Source: JAOUEA01 sp963734685
GTDB lineage: Bacteria; Actinomycetota; UBA4738; HRBIN12
Assembly (NCBI GenBank): GCA_963734685.1
Contig: CAVTIC010000001.1
Coordinates: 1,240,001-1,304,000 of the forward strand
Reading direction: 5' to 3'
Length of the DNA stretch: 64,000 nt
Part shown: positions 1 through 8,077 of the stretch, piece by piece
Layout of the letters: each line of letters begins with the position of its first letter
Numbering within the stretch: the stretch's first letter is position 1
The notes under the pieces: model-generated
Databases searched by the model: none
What the model saw: only the letters and a program-made list of their open reading frames with translations
What the model was told of the DNA's origin: nothing
Made by a program: the position numbers and the translations under genes

Positions 1-137
1 CCGGTGCGCTGCACGAGCAGCACACGCCCACGGTCGCGCGCGACCGCATCGATCGCCTCGAGCTGCCCCGGCCGGAAGTCGGCGTCGGACCCGAGCATGT
101 GGTGCAGGTGCGCGAGCGGTGTTGCGACGTCGGTCAT
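1..137 (-). CDS. DEAD/DEAH-box helicase (RecQ-like), N-terminal fragment cut by window edge
   Basis: Only the first 45 codons are in the window. The translation contains FRPGQLEAI, which matches the Q-motif region of RecQ-type helicases, and then VLLVQRTG, the lead-in to the actinobacterial form of the Walker A motif (usually QRTGWGKS). The P-loop itself lies beyond position 1. The family unwinds DNA with ATP; the exact role cannot be judged from this piece. The ATG at 137 is preceded by TACCGT, six bases and then the start, so the mRNA is probably leaderless. The start looks secure. Confidence 0.75.
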   Translation of the reverse strand, partial: MTDVATPLAHLHHMLGSDADFRPGQLEAIDAVARDRGRVLLVQRT

Positions 138-143
138 GCCAGC

Positions 144-149
144 ACGGTA
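144..149 (-). promoter_or_regulatory. -10 box TACCGT for leaderless helicase mRNA
   Basis: On the minus strand TACCGT is followed by GCTGGC and then the ATG at 137. A TANNNT box 6-8 nt from the start codon is the usual actinobacterial leaderless arrangement. No Shine-Dalgarno sequence is present. Confidence 0.5.
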
Positions 150-184
150 GCCGCTGCAGCGGACACGGCGGTTCCTCGACGGCC

Positions 185-1423
185 CTACGTCAGGTAGCGG
201 GCGAGGGCGAATCCATCGCCGCCGAAGAGGCCGATCTCCCCGACCACGACGAGCTTCCCGTCGGGCTGGAGCGCAGCGCCTGCACCGTACGCGTTACCCG
301 GGAAGAACGTGGCGATCTTCCCGTCGCCGCCCCAGCTCGTGTCGAGCGAACCGTCCCGCAGGCAGCGGATCACGACGAATCGCGGAACGCCTTCCTCGAT
401 GGTCTCGTGAGGCCACGAGGCGCCGGCGGCCAGGATCCGACCACCGGGCTGGAGCGCCAGCGCGGACAGGTGCTGTTCGGACCCCGCGACCTGTGTGTGC
501 ACGACACCGTCACCGCCGAACGACGCATCGAGCCGGCCGTGGGGGAGGAACCGCGCGATCGCCAAGAGGAAGATGTCGTAGCTACCCGCCGCCAGGATCC
601 GTCCGTCGGGCTGGATCGCCACCGCCGACCCGGACATCGCATGCGCTCCGACCTTGCCGTCACCGCCGAAGGTCCGGTCGAGCGAGCCGTTCGGCAGGTA
701 CCGCGCGAGCGCGAGGCCGGAGGAGCGGGACCCGGCCACGACGATCCGGCCGTCGGTCTGGAGCGCCACCGCGCGCGCCCCGCCCGAGGCGAACGGAGTC
801 GCGACCATGCCGCCGTCACCGAAGGCCAGGTCCTTGGTCCCGTTCGCTCGGAAGCGCGCTATGGCGAAGCCATCGTTCCCACCGACCGTCCCGACCACCA
901 CGATCCGACCGTTGGGCTGGATCGCGAGGTCCTCGCCGCCCCAGAAGTGTGCCGGGCGCGGCGTCCCGGCGATGCCGTCGCCGCCGAACGTGGGGTCGAG
1001 GGTGCCGTCGGCCAGGTACCGGACGATGACGAACCGTTCGCCGTCGTCGGTCCCGGTCGCGACGATCCGACCATCCGGCTGGAGCGCCACCGCGGTCGCC
1101 GCGTCCCCCAGCGCACCGATCGGCGTCGCGACGAGCCCGTCGACGCCGAAATCGGGGTCGAGCGTGCCACCGGGCAGGTACCGAGCGACGGCGAACATGC
1201 CGCCCACCCATCCGGCGATCACGATCCTCCCGTCGGGCTGGACGGTCACCTCGCTCGCCGCGGCACCGTCCGGGTACGTCGTCGCGACCTTGCCGGCGTC
1301 GCCGAACGAGGGATCGAGGTCACCGTCGGCCGCGCGTACCGGCCCCGGGACGAGCGCGACGAGAAGTGCGATGGCAGCCAGAATGCTGAGACGATGCCGG
1401 ACCGCGTGTCGTCCGTGTCTCAT
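185..1423 (-). CDS. Secreted delta-60 repeat beta-propeller-like protein
   Basis: 412 residues. It has a signal peptide (basic start, then LSILAAIALLVALVPG, cleavage near VRAADG) and seven copies of the delta-60 repeat, each with a core such as DGDLDPSFGDAGKV, GTLDPTFGGDG or GSLDRTFGGDGKV followed by LQPDGRIVVAG. Delta-60 repeats form propeller-like structures in exported bacterial proteins and have no defined enzymatic role. A GGAGG Shine-Dalgarno sits seven bases before the ATG, with a possible -10 TACACT further upstream. The reading frame is intact. It lies between the helicase and the SulP gene on the same strand. Confidence 0.85.
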   Translation of the reverse strand: MRHGRHAVRHRLSILAAIALLVALVPGPVRAADGDLDPSFGDAGKVATTYPDGAAASEVTVQPDGRIVIAGWVGGMFAVARYLPGGTLDPDFGVDGLVATPIGALGDAATAVALQPDGRIVATGTDDGERFVIVRYLADGTLDPTFGGDGIAGTPRPAHFWGGEDLAIQPNGRIVVVGTVGGNDGFAIARFRANGTKDLAFGDGGMVATPFASGGARAVALQTDGRIVVAGSRSSGLALARYLPNGSLDRTFGGDGKVGAHAMSGSAVAIQPDGRILAAGSYDIFLLAIARFLPHGRLDASFGGDGVVHTQVAGSEQHLSALALQPGGRILAAGASWPHETIEEGVPRFVVIRCLRDGSLDTSWGGDGKIATFFPGNAYGAGAALQPDGKLVVVGEIGLFGGDGFALARYLT

Positions 1424-1481
1424 CGCGGTGCCTCCACATTCAGTGTACGCCCGCGGCGCCGGGCCGATGCCCCGGCGGCGC

Positions 1482-3647
1482 TCAGTCGAGCAGGGCTTCG
1501 AACGCCCGCAACGTGTCGCTCAGCCGTTCGGCCAGCGTGGTCGCGAGCCATCGGTGCAACGCCGCGGCCAGCTCCGGCTCGTCGGCCTCCAGCTGCTCGA
1601 TCGACGACCGGCTGAGCCGCAGCACCACGCTCGGCGTCTCGGCCACCACGTCCGCCGTCCGTGGAACGCCCGTGTACATCGCGATCTCTCCGACCACCAC
1701 GCCCGGGCGCACCGCGCGCAAGCGCATCCGCGTCCCCTCGGGCGTCACCATCTCGACGCTCAGCCGGCCCGACTCCAGCACGAACACGTCGTCGGGCGGA
1801 TCGTCCTGCCGGATCAGCGTGGTCCCTTCGGGGAGCTGCATGCGTTCGAGGTACGTCTCCAAGCCCACCGGCAGACCTGCGAGGGCCTCGCTCGACCCGT
1901 CCGCGGCGACGACCGGGCCGGCGGCGCCCTCGAGCAGACCGTCCTCGCACCGCTGCAGGCCCCGATCCAGGTCCGGCTCGTACCTGACGATCCCCTCGGA
2001 GGCGGCGACCCCGCCGCGCTCCAGCCGCCCCCGCACCGCCTCCGGCCCGTCCGTCAGCACCAGCTCGAACCCGTGCGCTTCCGCGAGCTGGGCCACCTTG
2101 CGGAACGACATCACCGCCGAGGAGTCCATGCCCGTCACTCGCCGGAGGTCGATCAGCAGGAACCGCAACCCCGCGCCCTCCACCCGTTTCCGGATCCGTT
2201 CGAGCAGTCCGCTCGACGTTCCGAAGAACACGAACCCGTTCACACGGAGGATCTGCACGCGCTCGCCCAGCGACCGCAGCGCCTCACGCTCGTCGAGCGA
2301 CCGGTCGACGTTGCTGTGGTACGTCTCGCCGAACGCCACCTCGTGCACCTGCTCGAGCCGGCTGTAGTTCACGGCGAAGAGCACGACCGCGAGCACGAGA
2401 CCGACCGCGACCCCCGGCAACAGGCCACGTCCGATGATCGTGGCGAGGATGCCGAGGACGACGAGGTACTCGCTCAGGGGCAGCGATCGTCGCTTGTCCC
2501 ACACCCACTCGACGATGAAGGCGAGGCCGACGAAGACCAGCACGCCACCCACGATCAACCGAGGGATCAGCTCGATCATCGCCGCGCCGAACACGACGGC
2601 CGAGAGCGGGACGAGCGCCGCCACGAAGCCCGGCCACCGCCCGCTGACGCCCATCTGCCTCGCGAGCGCCGTCAGGCTGAGCGCGTGGTACCCGGGGATG
2701 CCGCCGAAGGCGCTGGAGACGACGTTCACGATCCCGGCGTCGCGGAGCTCCCGGTTCGTGTCGAGATCGGTGCGCAGGACCAGCTCGATCCCGCTCACGT
2801 TGAACAGGGCCGCGATCACGGCGACGAAGATGGTGGTGGCGATCCCCGCGATCTGATCGAGGACCGCCGACCAGTCCGCTTGCTGCAGGGCATCGGTCAC
2901 CGTCCCCGGTTCCCACAGGTCGCCCGATGGGAACGGTCCGAGGAGCCAGAGGCCCTCCTCCACCTCGTCGAGCGAGGATCCGGTCACGAGGACGCCGACC
3001 GCGAACAGCACCAGCCCGAGGCCGATCACGGCGGGGATCACGAGCGGACGGTTCACGACCCGGGTCGCGACGAGCAGGATGATGCCGAAGGCGAGCGCCG
3101 GGAGCCAACGCAACAGCTCGTCGTGGCGCGTCAGGTCGTTGATCGTGCGCATGTAGGGCTGGATGCTCGCCGCGACGCCGATGCCACCCTTGAAGAGCAG
3201 CCACCCGGTTCCGGCGAGGAAACCGCCCACGACGGGGTACGGCACGTAGCGGACGAGGTTGCCCAGCCGGAACACCCCGAGCAGCGCGAACGTGATGCCG
3301 GTCGAGAGCGTCACGACAACGGTCGCGGCGACGACGGTGAGGAACGCCCGGTCGAGGCTCCCGAACGCGTCAAGTGCCGTGGTCGTGGCGACGACCGCGA
3401 GCACCGCCGCAGCCGCGTCCTGCACGCTGCCGACCACGCCGCGCGCCCCCGCCCTCCAGGCCAGGATCGCGAGCGTCACCGCCGCCGCGACCAGATACAG
3501 GCCGATGCCCTGAGAGAGGAAGTACGAGAGGTAGCCGCCGAACACGAGGGCGGCGAACGAGATCGCCAGAACGACCTCGACGGCTCCGATGATCACGCCG
3601 GCGGAGAGTGACGCCAGCACGTGCGCGGATCGTCGCTCCTCGGACAC
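1482..3647 (-). CDS. SulP-family anion transporter with STAS and cyclic-nucleotide-binding domains
   Basis: 721 residues from a GTG at 3647, preceded by a strong GGAGGGGGGA ribosome site; a longer in-frame extension upstream has no such site. The first ~430 residues are a polytopic SulP membrane domain. Next is a STAS domain with the characteristic loop GMDSSAV, then a Crp-like cNMP-binding domain containing GEIAMYTGVPRTADV, the phosphate-binding cassette form. SulP proteins carry sulfate, bicarbonate or dicarboxylates; the substrate cannot be told from sequence. The C-terminal cNMP domain suggests gating by cAMP or cGMP, which fits two class III cyclase genes found elsewhere in the window (37.9 and 47.9 kb), though that link is inference. 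Confidence 0.9.
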   Translation of the reverse strand: MSEERRSAHVLASLSAGVIIGAVEVVLAISFAALVFGGYLSYFLSQGIGLYLVAAAVTLAILAWRAGARGVVGSVQDAAAAVLAVVATTTALDAFGSLDRAFLTVVAATVVVTLSTGITFALLGVFRLGNLVRYVPYPVVGGFLAGTGWLLFKGGIGVAASIQPYMRTINDLTRHDELLRWLPALAFGIILLVATRVVNRPLVIPAVIGLGLVLFAVGVLVTGSSLDEVEEGLWLLGPFPSGDLWEPGTVTDALQQADWSAVLDQIAGIATTIFVAVIAALFNVSGIELVLRTDLDTNRELRDAGIVNVVSSAFGGIPGYHALSLTALARQMGVSGRWPGFVAALVPLSAVVFGAAMIELIPRLIVGGVLVFVGLAFIVEWVWDKRRSLPLSEYLVVLGILATIIGRGLLPGVAVGLVLAVVLFAVNYSRLEQVHEVAFGETYHSNVDRSLDEREALRSLGERVQILRVNGFVFFGTSSGLLERIRKRVEGAGLRFLLIDLRRVTGMDSSAVMSFRKVAQLAEAHGFELVLTDGPEAVRGRLERGGVAASEGIVRYEPDLDRGLQRCEDGLLEGAAGPVVAADGSSEALAGLPVGLETYLERMQLPEGTTLIRQDDPPDDVFVLESGRLSVEMVTPEGTRMRLRAVRPGVVVGEIAMYTGVPRTADVVAETPSVVLRLSRSSIEQLEADEPELAAALHRWLATTLAERLSDTLRAFEALLD

Positions 3648-3687
3648 GGTCCCCCCTCCGCCCTGCGTGAACGCCTGTGCCGGAACG

Positions 3688-3693
3688 ACCCTA
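3688..3693 (-). promoter_or_regulatory. Candidate -10 box TAGGGT for the SulP gene
   Basis: Reading on the minus strand, CATTAGGGT lies about 40 nt before the GTG at 3647, leaving a short leader that carries the Shine-Dalgarno. No clear -35 element was seen. Confidence 0.35.
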
Positions 3694-3811
3694 ATGCGAA
3701 GGGGGTCGGTCCCGCCAGGGGACGGGATCGAGGAACCGTTGCCGATCCTCATCGGTGAACGGACGGCGAATCGGGGGTGGATCGGGTCTCGCTCCCGCGC
3801 CGACTCGGCAT

Positions 3812-3852
3812 GGACCTCCGTGTTCTGAACGCTGGTCCCACTACGGAGGTCC
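3812..3852. other. 10-bp inverted repeat between divergent genes
   Basis: GGACCTCCGT at 3812-3821 pairs perfectly with ACGGAGGTCC at 3843-3852, leaving a 21-nt loop. It lies in the intergenic space between the SulP gene and the DUF1345 gene, just left of two tandem palindromes. It could be a hairpin in a leader RNA or a DNA operator. Confidence 0.5.
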
Positions 3853-3860
3853 CTGCCAAG

Positions 3861-3890
3861 TTGCCCCGGGGGCAAGAGCCCCGGGGGCTC
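3861..3890. repeat. Two abutting 15-bp perfect palindromes
   Basis: TTGCCCCGGGGGCAA (3861-3875) is followed without a gap by GAGCCCCGGGGGCTC (3876-3890). Both are odd-length palindromes with a shared CCCCGGGGG core. They lie 75 bp upstream of the DUF1345 start. Tandem dyads of this kind could be regulator sites; no T-run follows, so they are poor terminators. Confidence 0.6.
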
Positions 3891-3952
3891 GCGACCGAGA
3901 TGCCAGCTGATGCCGGGGCGTGGCGGGGGCGGTCGCGCGCCGGCCGCACGGC

Positions 3953-3958
3953 TAGGGT
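3953..3958 (+). promoter_or_regulatory. -10 box TAGGGT for leaderless DUF1345 mRNA
   Basis: TAGGGT is followed by CAAGACC and the GTG at 3966, a seven-base gap. There is no ribosome-binding sequence. The arrangement decides the start of the downstream gene. Confidence 0.55.
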
Positions 3959-3965
3959 CAAGACC

Positions 3966-4634
3966 GTGACCCGGGGAAGAGGTGACGCCGGCGACCATCC
4001 GAGCCACCGCATGACCGCGCTGGCCCGGGTGATCCTGTGCGGCGGGCTCGGGGTCGTCGTTGCCGGGGTGGCCGCGTTGCTCGCCCCCTGGCAGGTGTCG
4101 AGCCTCCTGGGGTGGGATGCGGCGGCGGCGGCCTTCTGCCTGTGGGTCTGGATCGTGGTTCGCGGCGCTGATGCCGACGGCACCCAGCGGCACGCGACCC
4201 GTGAGGACGCCTCGCGCACCGCCGCCGACCTCGTCCTGATCGCCGCGAGCGTCGCCAGCCTCCTGGGCGTGGGCGTCGTGTTGCTGAAGGCGTCGGGTGA
4301 GTTCGGCATCCCACGAGCGCTGACAGTGGGCCTGGCGGTCGCAACGGTCGTGTTGTCCTGGCTGGCCGTGCAGACGGTGTTCACCCTCCGGTATGCGCAC
4401 CTGTACTACCTCGACGGCGGTGGCATCGATCTCCACGACGAGCGACCGCCGAACTACGGCGACTTCGCATACGTCGCGTTCACGCTCGGCATGACCTATC
4501 AGGTCTCGGACACGGACCTCACGTCAAGGAGGATCCGGGTGGCGGCGCTGCGCCACGCCGTGCTCTCCTACGTGTTCGGGATCGCGGTGATCGCCGTCAC
4601 GATCAACGTCGTCGCGGGCCTCCTCGGTCGCTGA
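3966..4634 (+). CDS. DUF1345 family membrane protein
   Basis: 222 residues from GTG 3966, chosen because a TAGGGT -10 box ends seven bases earlier; ATG 4011 is the alternative. There are about five hydrophobic segments. The C-terminal half holds the conserved block FAYVAFTLGMTYQVSDTDL followed by LRHAVLSYVFG and a last helix ending TINVVAGLLGR, the diagnostic part of DUF1345. The function of the family is unknown; it is an inner-membrane protein. A structured RNA candidate follows 100 bp downstream on the same strand. Confidence 0.85.
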   Translation: MTRGRGDAGDHPSHRMTALARVILCGGLGVVVAGVAALLAPWQVSSLLGWDAAAAAFCLWVWIVVRGADADGTQRHATREDASRTAADLVLIAASVASLLGVGVVLLKASGEFGIPRALTVGLAVATVVLSWLAVQTVFTLRYAHLYYLDGGGIDLHDERPPNYGDFAYVAFTLGMTYQVSDTDLTSRRIRVAALRHAVLSYVFGIAVIAVTINVVAGLLGR

Positions 4635-4763
4635 TCGCGGCACGCCGTGTCGGTCCGGGCGCACGACCCCGAACGGTTGAGGAAGCCTGATCAGCCTGCG
4701 TGGTTGCCGCAACGCCTGACCTGCGGCACCATGTGCGGTACGAGAGGAAGGAGGTGGTCCAGC

Positions 4764-4805
4764 TTGCATGAACAGCTCGAGACCCTCGAGGTGACTGGCT
4801 GCTGA
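4764..4805 (+). CDS. 13-residue micro-ORF behind an extended Shine-Dalgarno
   Basis: TTG at 4764 opens a frame reading MHEQLETLEVTGC and then TGA. It is preceded by AAGGAGGTGGTCCAGC (4748-4763), complementary to the last 16 bases of actinobacterial 16S rRNA apart from one G-U. The GGAGG core ends nine bases before the TTG, a normal spacing; the ATG at 4768 would give only eight codons with poorer spacing. The peptide could be a leader whose translation controls the RNA fold just downstream, or the site could bind the ribosome without coding. Very short, so uncertain. Confidence 0.4.
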   Translation: MHEQLETLEVTGC

Positions 4806-4953
4806 GCCGTCCCTCGCGGGCCGGGGTCACCTCCCCGCCCGCATGCCGGGCGACCGGCAGAATCTCAACCAGCTCACCGACCTCACGTGTTCCGGCTGGT
4901 CAACCGGACGAAGCCTCGTCAGAGGCCGAAGTACTCGTGAGGGATAGGCAACC

Positions 4954-4988
4954 GAACGGGCCGGGTCCTACATGGGCCCGGCCCGTTC
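4954..4988 (+). terminator. 12-bp hairpin ending the RNA candidate
   Basis: GAACGGGCCGGG (4954-4965) and CCCGGCCCGTTC (4977-4988) form a perfect 12-bp stem with an 11-nt loop, followed by GATTCTAG. The U-run is weak, as is common in actinobacteria. It lies between convergent transcription units. Confidence 0.7.
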
Positions 4989-5012
4989 GATTCTAGATGT
5001 CCTTGCGGCTGC

Positions 5013-5840
5013 TCAGATCGCTCGATCGACCCCTCGAGAAGGAGCCGTCTTCCTCGGCGCGGTGACGGGGAGACCATCGGTCACCGCCGGCCTCGGCGGC
5101 GAAGTCATGTGGCGCTCGTCGACTGCCGCGGGCGGCAGGCCGATCCCGCGCAGGATCATCTGGGAGTGCAGCACGATGTGGGCGATGATCGGCGCGAGTA
5201 GGTTCCCGGTCAGCAGGAACGCCAACGCCTGGACGCCGCATCCCAAGAGCGCGCCCATGAGCTTCGGCCTGGCGGCCCTCCCGCGGAACTCGCGGTAGCC
5301 GAGGTGGTGCACACCGATCACCAGCAACGCGCCGGCGATCGCCAGCGCACCCGAGACGGCGCGAGCCCATGTGGTGTCGATCCAGCCGAGAGCGACCGCG
5401 GCGTTCCAGACGGCCAGCACCGGGAGCGTCGCGAGCAGGATCGCCTCTGCGGTGCCGTAGACGACCCCCTCCCAGAGGAATCGTCCGACGAGCGTGACGC
5501 CATGAGGACGCGGCCCTGAGGTGAGGCGCCGAACCCCGGGCGACACTGCGAGCCCGGCGATCATGCCGGCGACGATCCCCCAACCCCACTGCGACGTGAC
5601 GAGCTCCGTGAGCGAGGCGCCGGACCACACGAGATAGCCGGTCCCCAGGCCGAGGGTCACGAGCGTCAGCACCGCCACGTAGGGCGTCCTCGGGACACGA
5701 CCGACGTCGGTCACCAGCCATGTCACCAAGTACGCGACGAGGGCGATGACCGTGAACGCGGCAACAGCTTCCACCCATCCGAACGACGGGTCAGCGCCGA
5801 CCGGCACGAACGCACTCCCTCCTTCGGGCCACGATGCCAT
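5013..5840 (-). CDS. Polytopic membrane protein, possibly CPBP-type intramembrane protease
   Basis: 275 residues with about seven or eight hydrophobic segments and a polar C-terminal tail. Segments WEGVVYGTAEAILL, HHLGYREF and NLLAPIIAHIVLH sit in the order of the CPBP (CAAX protease and bacteriocin-processing) motifs, and the last one carries the expected His. The first motif lacks the usual paired glutamates (EExxxR), so catalytic activity is doubtful. CPBP proteins process or protect against peptides in the membrane. The gene is divergent from the flavodoxin gene, with a 215-bp shared upstream region containing two palindromes. Confidence 0.6.
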   Translation of the reverse strand: MASWPEGGSAFVPVGADPSFGWVEAVAAFTVIALVAYLVTWLVTDVGRVPRTPYVAVLTLVTLGLGTGYLVWSGASLTELVTSQWGWGIVAGMIAGLAVSPGVRRLTSGPRPHGVTLVGRFLWEGVVYGTAEAILLATLPVLAVWNAAVALGWIDTTWARAVSGALAIAGALLVIGVHHLGYREFRGRAARPKLMGALLGCGVQALAFLLTGNLLAPIIAHIVLHSQMILRGIGLPPAAVDERHMTSPPRPAVTDGLPVTAPRKTAPSRGVDRAI

Positions 5841-5932
5841 CGTCCGCTCTCGACGCGCTCGGTGCTGGGGTCACCCGGCCCCGTTGCCATAGGCCCAAGC
5901 ACACGTGCCACGGACCGCTCTCTCAGGTCGCT

Positions 5933-6005
5933 GTGACGCCGTCACGTCCGGTTGATCATGGGTCGAACGACCTCCGCGCACGCGCTCACGTGATGTCACC
6001 GTGAC
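5933..6005. promoter_or_regulatory. Two GTGAC/GTCAC palindromes in a divergent intergenic region
   Basis: GTGACGCCGTCAC (5933-5945) and GTCACCGTGAC (5995-6005) lie between the divergent membrane-protein and flavodoxin genes; the second is about 50 bp before the flavodoxin GTG at 6056. Both are built from the same pentamer in opposite orientation, as expected for a dimeric repressor or activator site. Confidence 0.45.
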
Positions 6006-6055
6006 GGTAAGAGGTTTTCGCTCACGCGTCGTGTTCGAGCTGGGAGGTGAGCGAC

Positions 6056-6545
6056 GTGAAGATCGAGTACGTGCACGCGTCGAAGTTCGGCAACGGGGCC
6101 ATGGTCGCCGAGGAGTTCAAGGAGGCACATGGCGACCAGAGGCGTCGCGGTCGACGTGCATCACATCCGGGACGTGAGTCCGAAGGAGCTACCGTCGGCC
6201 GATCTGTACCTGTTCAGCTCGCCCGGACGGATGGGGAAGCCCATCCGCGGCATGCGCCGCTTCCTGAAGGACGTCCGTCTGCCCGCAGGCACGAGGTACG
6301 CGATCCTCACCACCGAGATGGCGCCGCAGCCCGACAAGAAGACGGGGCGGATGCCCACCGAGGAGGAGATCTGCAAGTTCCAGCGCGTCAGGCCGATCAT
6401 GCACGAGCTGCTGCAGGGCAAGGGCCTCGTCCCGGTCGCCGAGGACAAGGTCTACGTGACCGCTCTCAAGGGACCCCTGGAGGAGAGATGGCAGCAGAAG
6501 GTGGAAGCCTTCGCGGCCCAGCTGAGCCTCGTCGAGCGAGCATGA
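6056..6545 (+). CDS. Flavodoxin-domain protein (frameshifted)
   Basis: GTG 6056 follows GGGAGGTG at normal spacing and starts MKIEYVHASKFGNG, a flavodoxin FMN-phosphate loop. The frame runs to FKEA, and the rest of the protein (MATRGVAVDVHHIRD onward, with YLFSSPGRMGKPIRGM and a C-terminus ending SLVERA) is in the next frame, so one extra base lies near 6127. Without it the product would be about 162 residues, a normal flavodoxin length. Flavodoxins carry electrons or act as NAD(P)H:quinone-type reductases. The stop overlaps the next start (ATGA), so the two genes were co-transcribed. Confidence 0.7.
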
Positions 6546-6915
6546 GCCTGAAGGCACTCGTCGGGAGCGGAGACAAGATCGCTCTCGTGACGCTTCCGTT
6601 CGTCGTCGGCGTGCTCCTGAACGGCTCACGATCTGGATCTGGTCGGTCGTCCTGCTCCTGACCGAGGTCCCTCGGGGCGAGCTGATCACGAGTGGCCCGT
6701 TCGCGTTGGTGAAGCACCCGATCTATACGAGCGTGGCGCTGTTGGTGCTTCCGTGGATCGGCTTCCTGCTCGACTCATGGCTGGGGGCGCTGCTCGGGAT
6801 CGTCCTCTACGCCGGGTCCAGGCGGTTCGCGCCCGAGGAAGAAGCGATGCTGTCGAAGACCTTCGGCGCCGGCTGGGATGAGTACTGCAGCACCGTGAAG
6901 CTCCCGTGGCTGTAG
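6542..6915 (+). pseudogene. Isoprenylcysteine carboxyl methyltransferase-like protein with internal deletion
   Basis: ATG 6542 overlaps the flavodoxin stop. The N-terminus (MSLKALVGSGDKIALVTLPF, then VVGVLL) and the C-terminal part (LTIWIWSVVLLLTE, ITSGPFALVKHPIYTS, RRFAPEEEAML, WDEYCSTVKLPWL) belong to the ICMT/PEMT-like membrane methyltransferases, but they are in different frames. By comparison with my memory of the family's length, about 30 residues are missing between them near 6630. The RHPxY-type motif is present as KHPIY and the C-terminal E...Y region is kept. A later in-frame GTG near 6706 would give only the last helices and is unlikely to be a real start. Confidence 0.6.
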
Positions 6916-6960
6916 GCGTCACGCGGTCGGTCGCCGCGCGAAGCGCGACTCGGACGCACG

Positions 6961-7969
6961 TCAGACCCTGCGGTGCGGGGCACCGGGCATCGTCATCGGG
7001 CGCGCGCCGAACCCCCGTCCTCCGTGGCCTCGGGCAACGCCTGTCGTCATCGGCGCCGGCTCGTCGACCGAGACGAAGCGGAAGATGTCGCCGGTCCTCC
7101 GGCGGCAGTCCCATCGCTGGTAGTAGAGGTCCTCGAAGCCGGTGCCGGCATTCGGCGTGAGGCCGAGCGACCAGCCCGGTGTCGATCGTGCGCGGCAGGG
7201 TCGCGAGCGCCGTCGAGCCGACGACGCCGATCGTGGCCATGCGCAGGGTGACGTTGCGGCCGCACTTGTCCGCCGCGCTCTCGACGAAGTAGATCGTGCC
7301 GGTCGCCTCGTCGATCGCCGGCGCGTAGCGCGCCTTCCCGCCGGGCAACGGCAGCTTCGTCGTGGTGTCGGTCTCGGTGTCGTAGTAGGAGATCCAGCAC
7401 GTCTGGCGGTTGCACGTGGACCACGCAACGTACTTGGCACCGGCGTAGCCGGGGAAGATCGTCTTGGCGCCGATGTCGTCGATCAGCACCTGCAGGTCGT
7501 CGGCGACGCGGTCGTAGAGCAGCAGCTCGCTGTGGTCGTCGCCCTTGAACCACCGCAGGAAGAGGATGAACTCCTGCGAACCGGCGGGCCAGTACTCCCA
7601 CTTGTCGGACTTGACCGGCCGTGGCACGAGCCAGCGGCGCTTCGTGGAGATGTCGTAGAAGTAGAGATCGGAGCGGTGCCGCCGGAACTGCTGGAAGACG
7701 ACCTGGTCGGTGCCGGCCATGAGCGTGCCGAGGGTTCCGTTCTCGTCGTTGGCGTTGATGCGGGTCCGTGCCGTTGCGCCGAGCCGGGAGACGAAGACGT
7801 TGTCGCTCCCTCGCCGGAACTCGGCGAACGCGACGTGCTGGCCGTTGGAGCTGGGCCAGTACTGGTTCCCGGGCCCGCCGACCACCTTCTCCGATCGCAC
7901 GGCCGCCACCGCGGTGCCGCCGACCAGCATCGCGAACGCCAGCACGCTCGCCACGAACATCCGTCGCAT
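6961..7969 (-). CDS. Secreted beta-propeller-like protein (frameshifted)
   Basis: ATG 7969 starts MRRMFVASVLAFAMLVGG, a signal peptide cleaved near AVAA. The exported part has repeated WD/TolB-like strands (NQYWPSSNGQHVAFAEF, DLYFYDISTKRRWLV, LLLYDRVADD, ISYYDTETDTTTKLPL, GTIYFVESAAD). The frame breaks near 7175 after RTIDTGLV; the neighbouring frame continues SLGLTPNAGTGFEDLYY and ends PMTMPGAPHRRV at 6961. The joined protein is about 335 residues. No enzymatic motif was recognised. It is convergent with the damaged methyltransferase gene. Confidence 0.65.
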
Positions 7970-8077
7970 CCTCGACCCCCTCACGCGGACGTGCCCGCGC
8001 CGTCGTTCCTTTTCACGGCAACAGGCGCATGAGTACCCCATCGCAGGGTCTGCTTCAAGCAAGGTCGAGGGTTTCCT

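Larger units (their letters stand above)
4740..4996 (+). ncRNA. Structured RNA candidate with embedded micro-ORF and terminator
   Basis: The gap between DUF1345 and the next gene holds many mutually consistent pairings. CCCTCGCGGG (4811-4820) can pair over its whole length with CTCGTGAGGG (4934-4943), two pairs being G-U. Inside are GCCGG-GCGA-CCGGC (4845-4858, a GNRA tetraloop), ACCAGC with GCTGGT (4868-4873, 4895-4900), and two overlapping hairpins, GACGA/TCGTC (4907-4911, 4916-4920) and GCCTC/GAGGC (4913-4917, 4922-4926), which exclude each other. GCGGG (4816-4820) can instead extend the CGGGG/CCCCG hairpin at 4822-4837 using CCCGC (4838-4842). It starts at an extended ribosome-binding sequence and ends in a strong hairpin. 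I cannot assign a family; raiA-type RNAs are one actinobacterial class of similar size worth testing. Confidence 0.55.

Noticed and set aside
654..3611. Long plus-strand open frame of almost 1000 codons
   Set aside because: It is the antisense of the delta-60 and SulP genes; Arg/Pro/Ser-rich composition, no domain, and the minus-strand products are clear families.
3749..4384. Minus-strand open frame across the DUF1345 gene
   Set aside because: Composition is Thr/Ser/Arg-rich shadow; the plus strand has a membrane protein with a recognisable family signature and promoter.
4811..4943. Possible tRNA or tmRNA in the structured region
   Set aside because: No cloverleaf, no T-loop consensus and no tag-peptide frame ending in a resume codon context were found.
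6706..6915. Independent 69-residue membrane protein
   Set aside because: It is the C-terminal part of the ICMT-like gene; the apparent start lies inside the conserved KHPIY segment.
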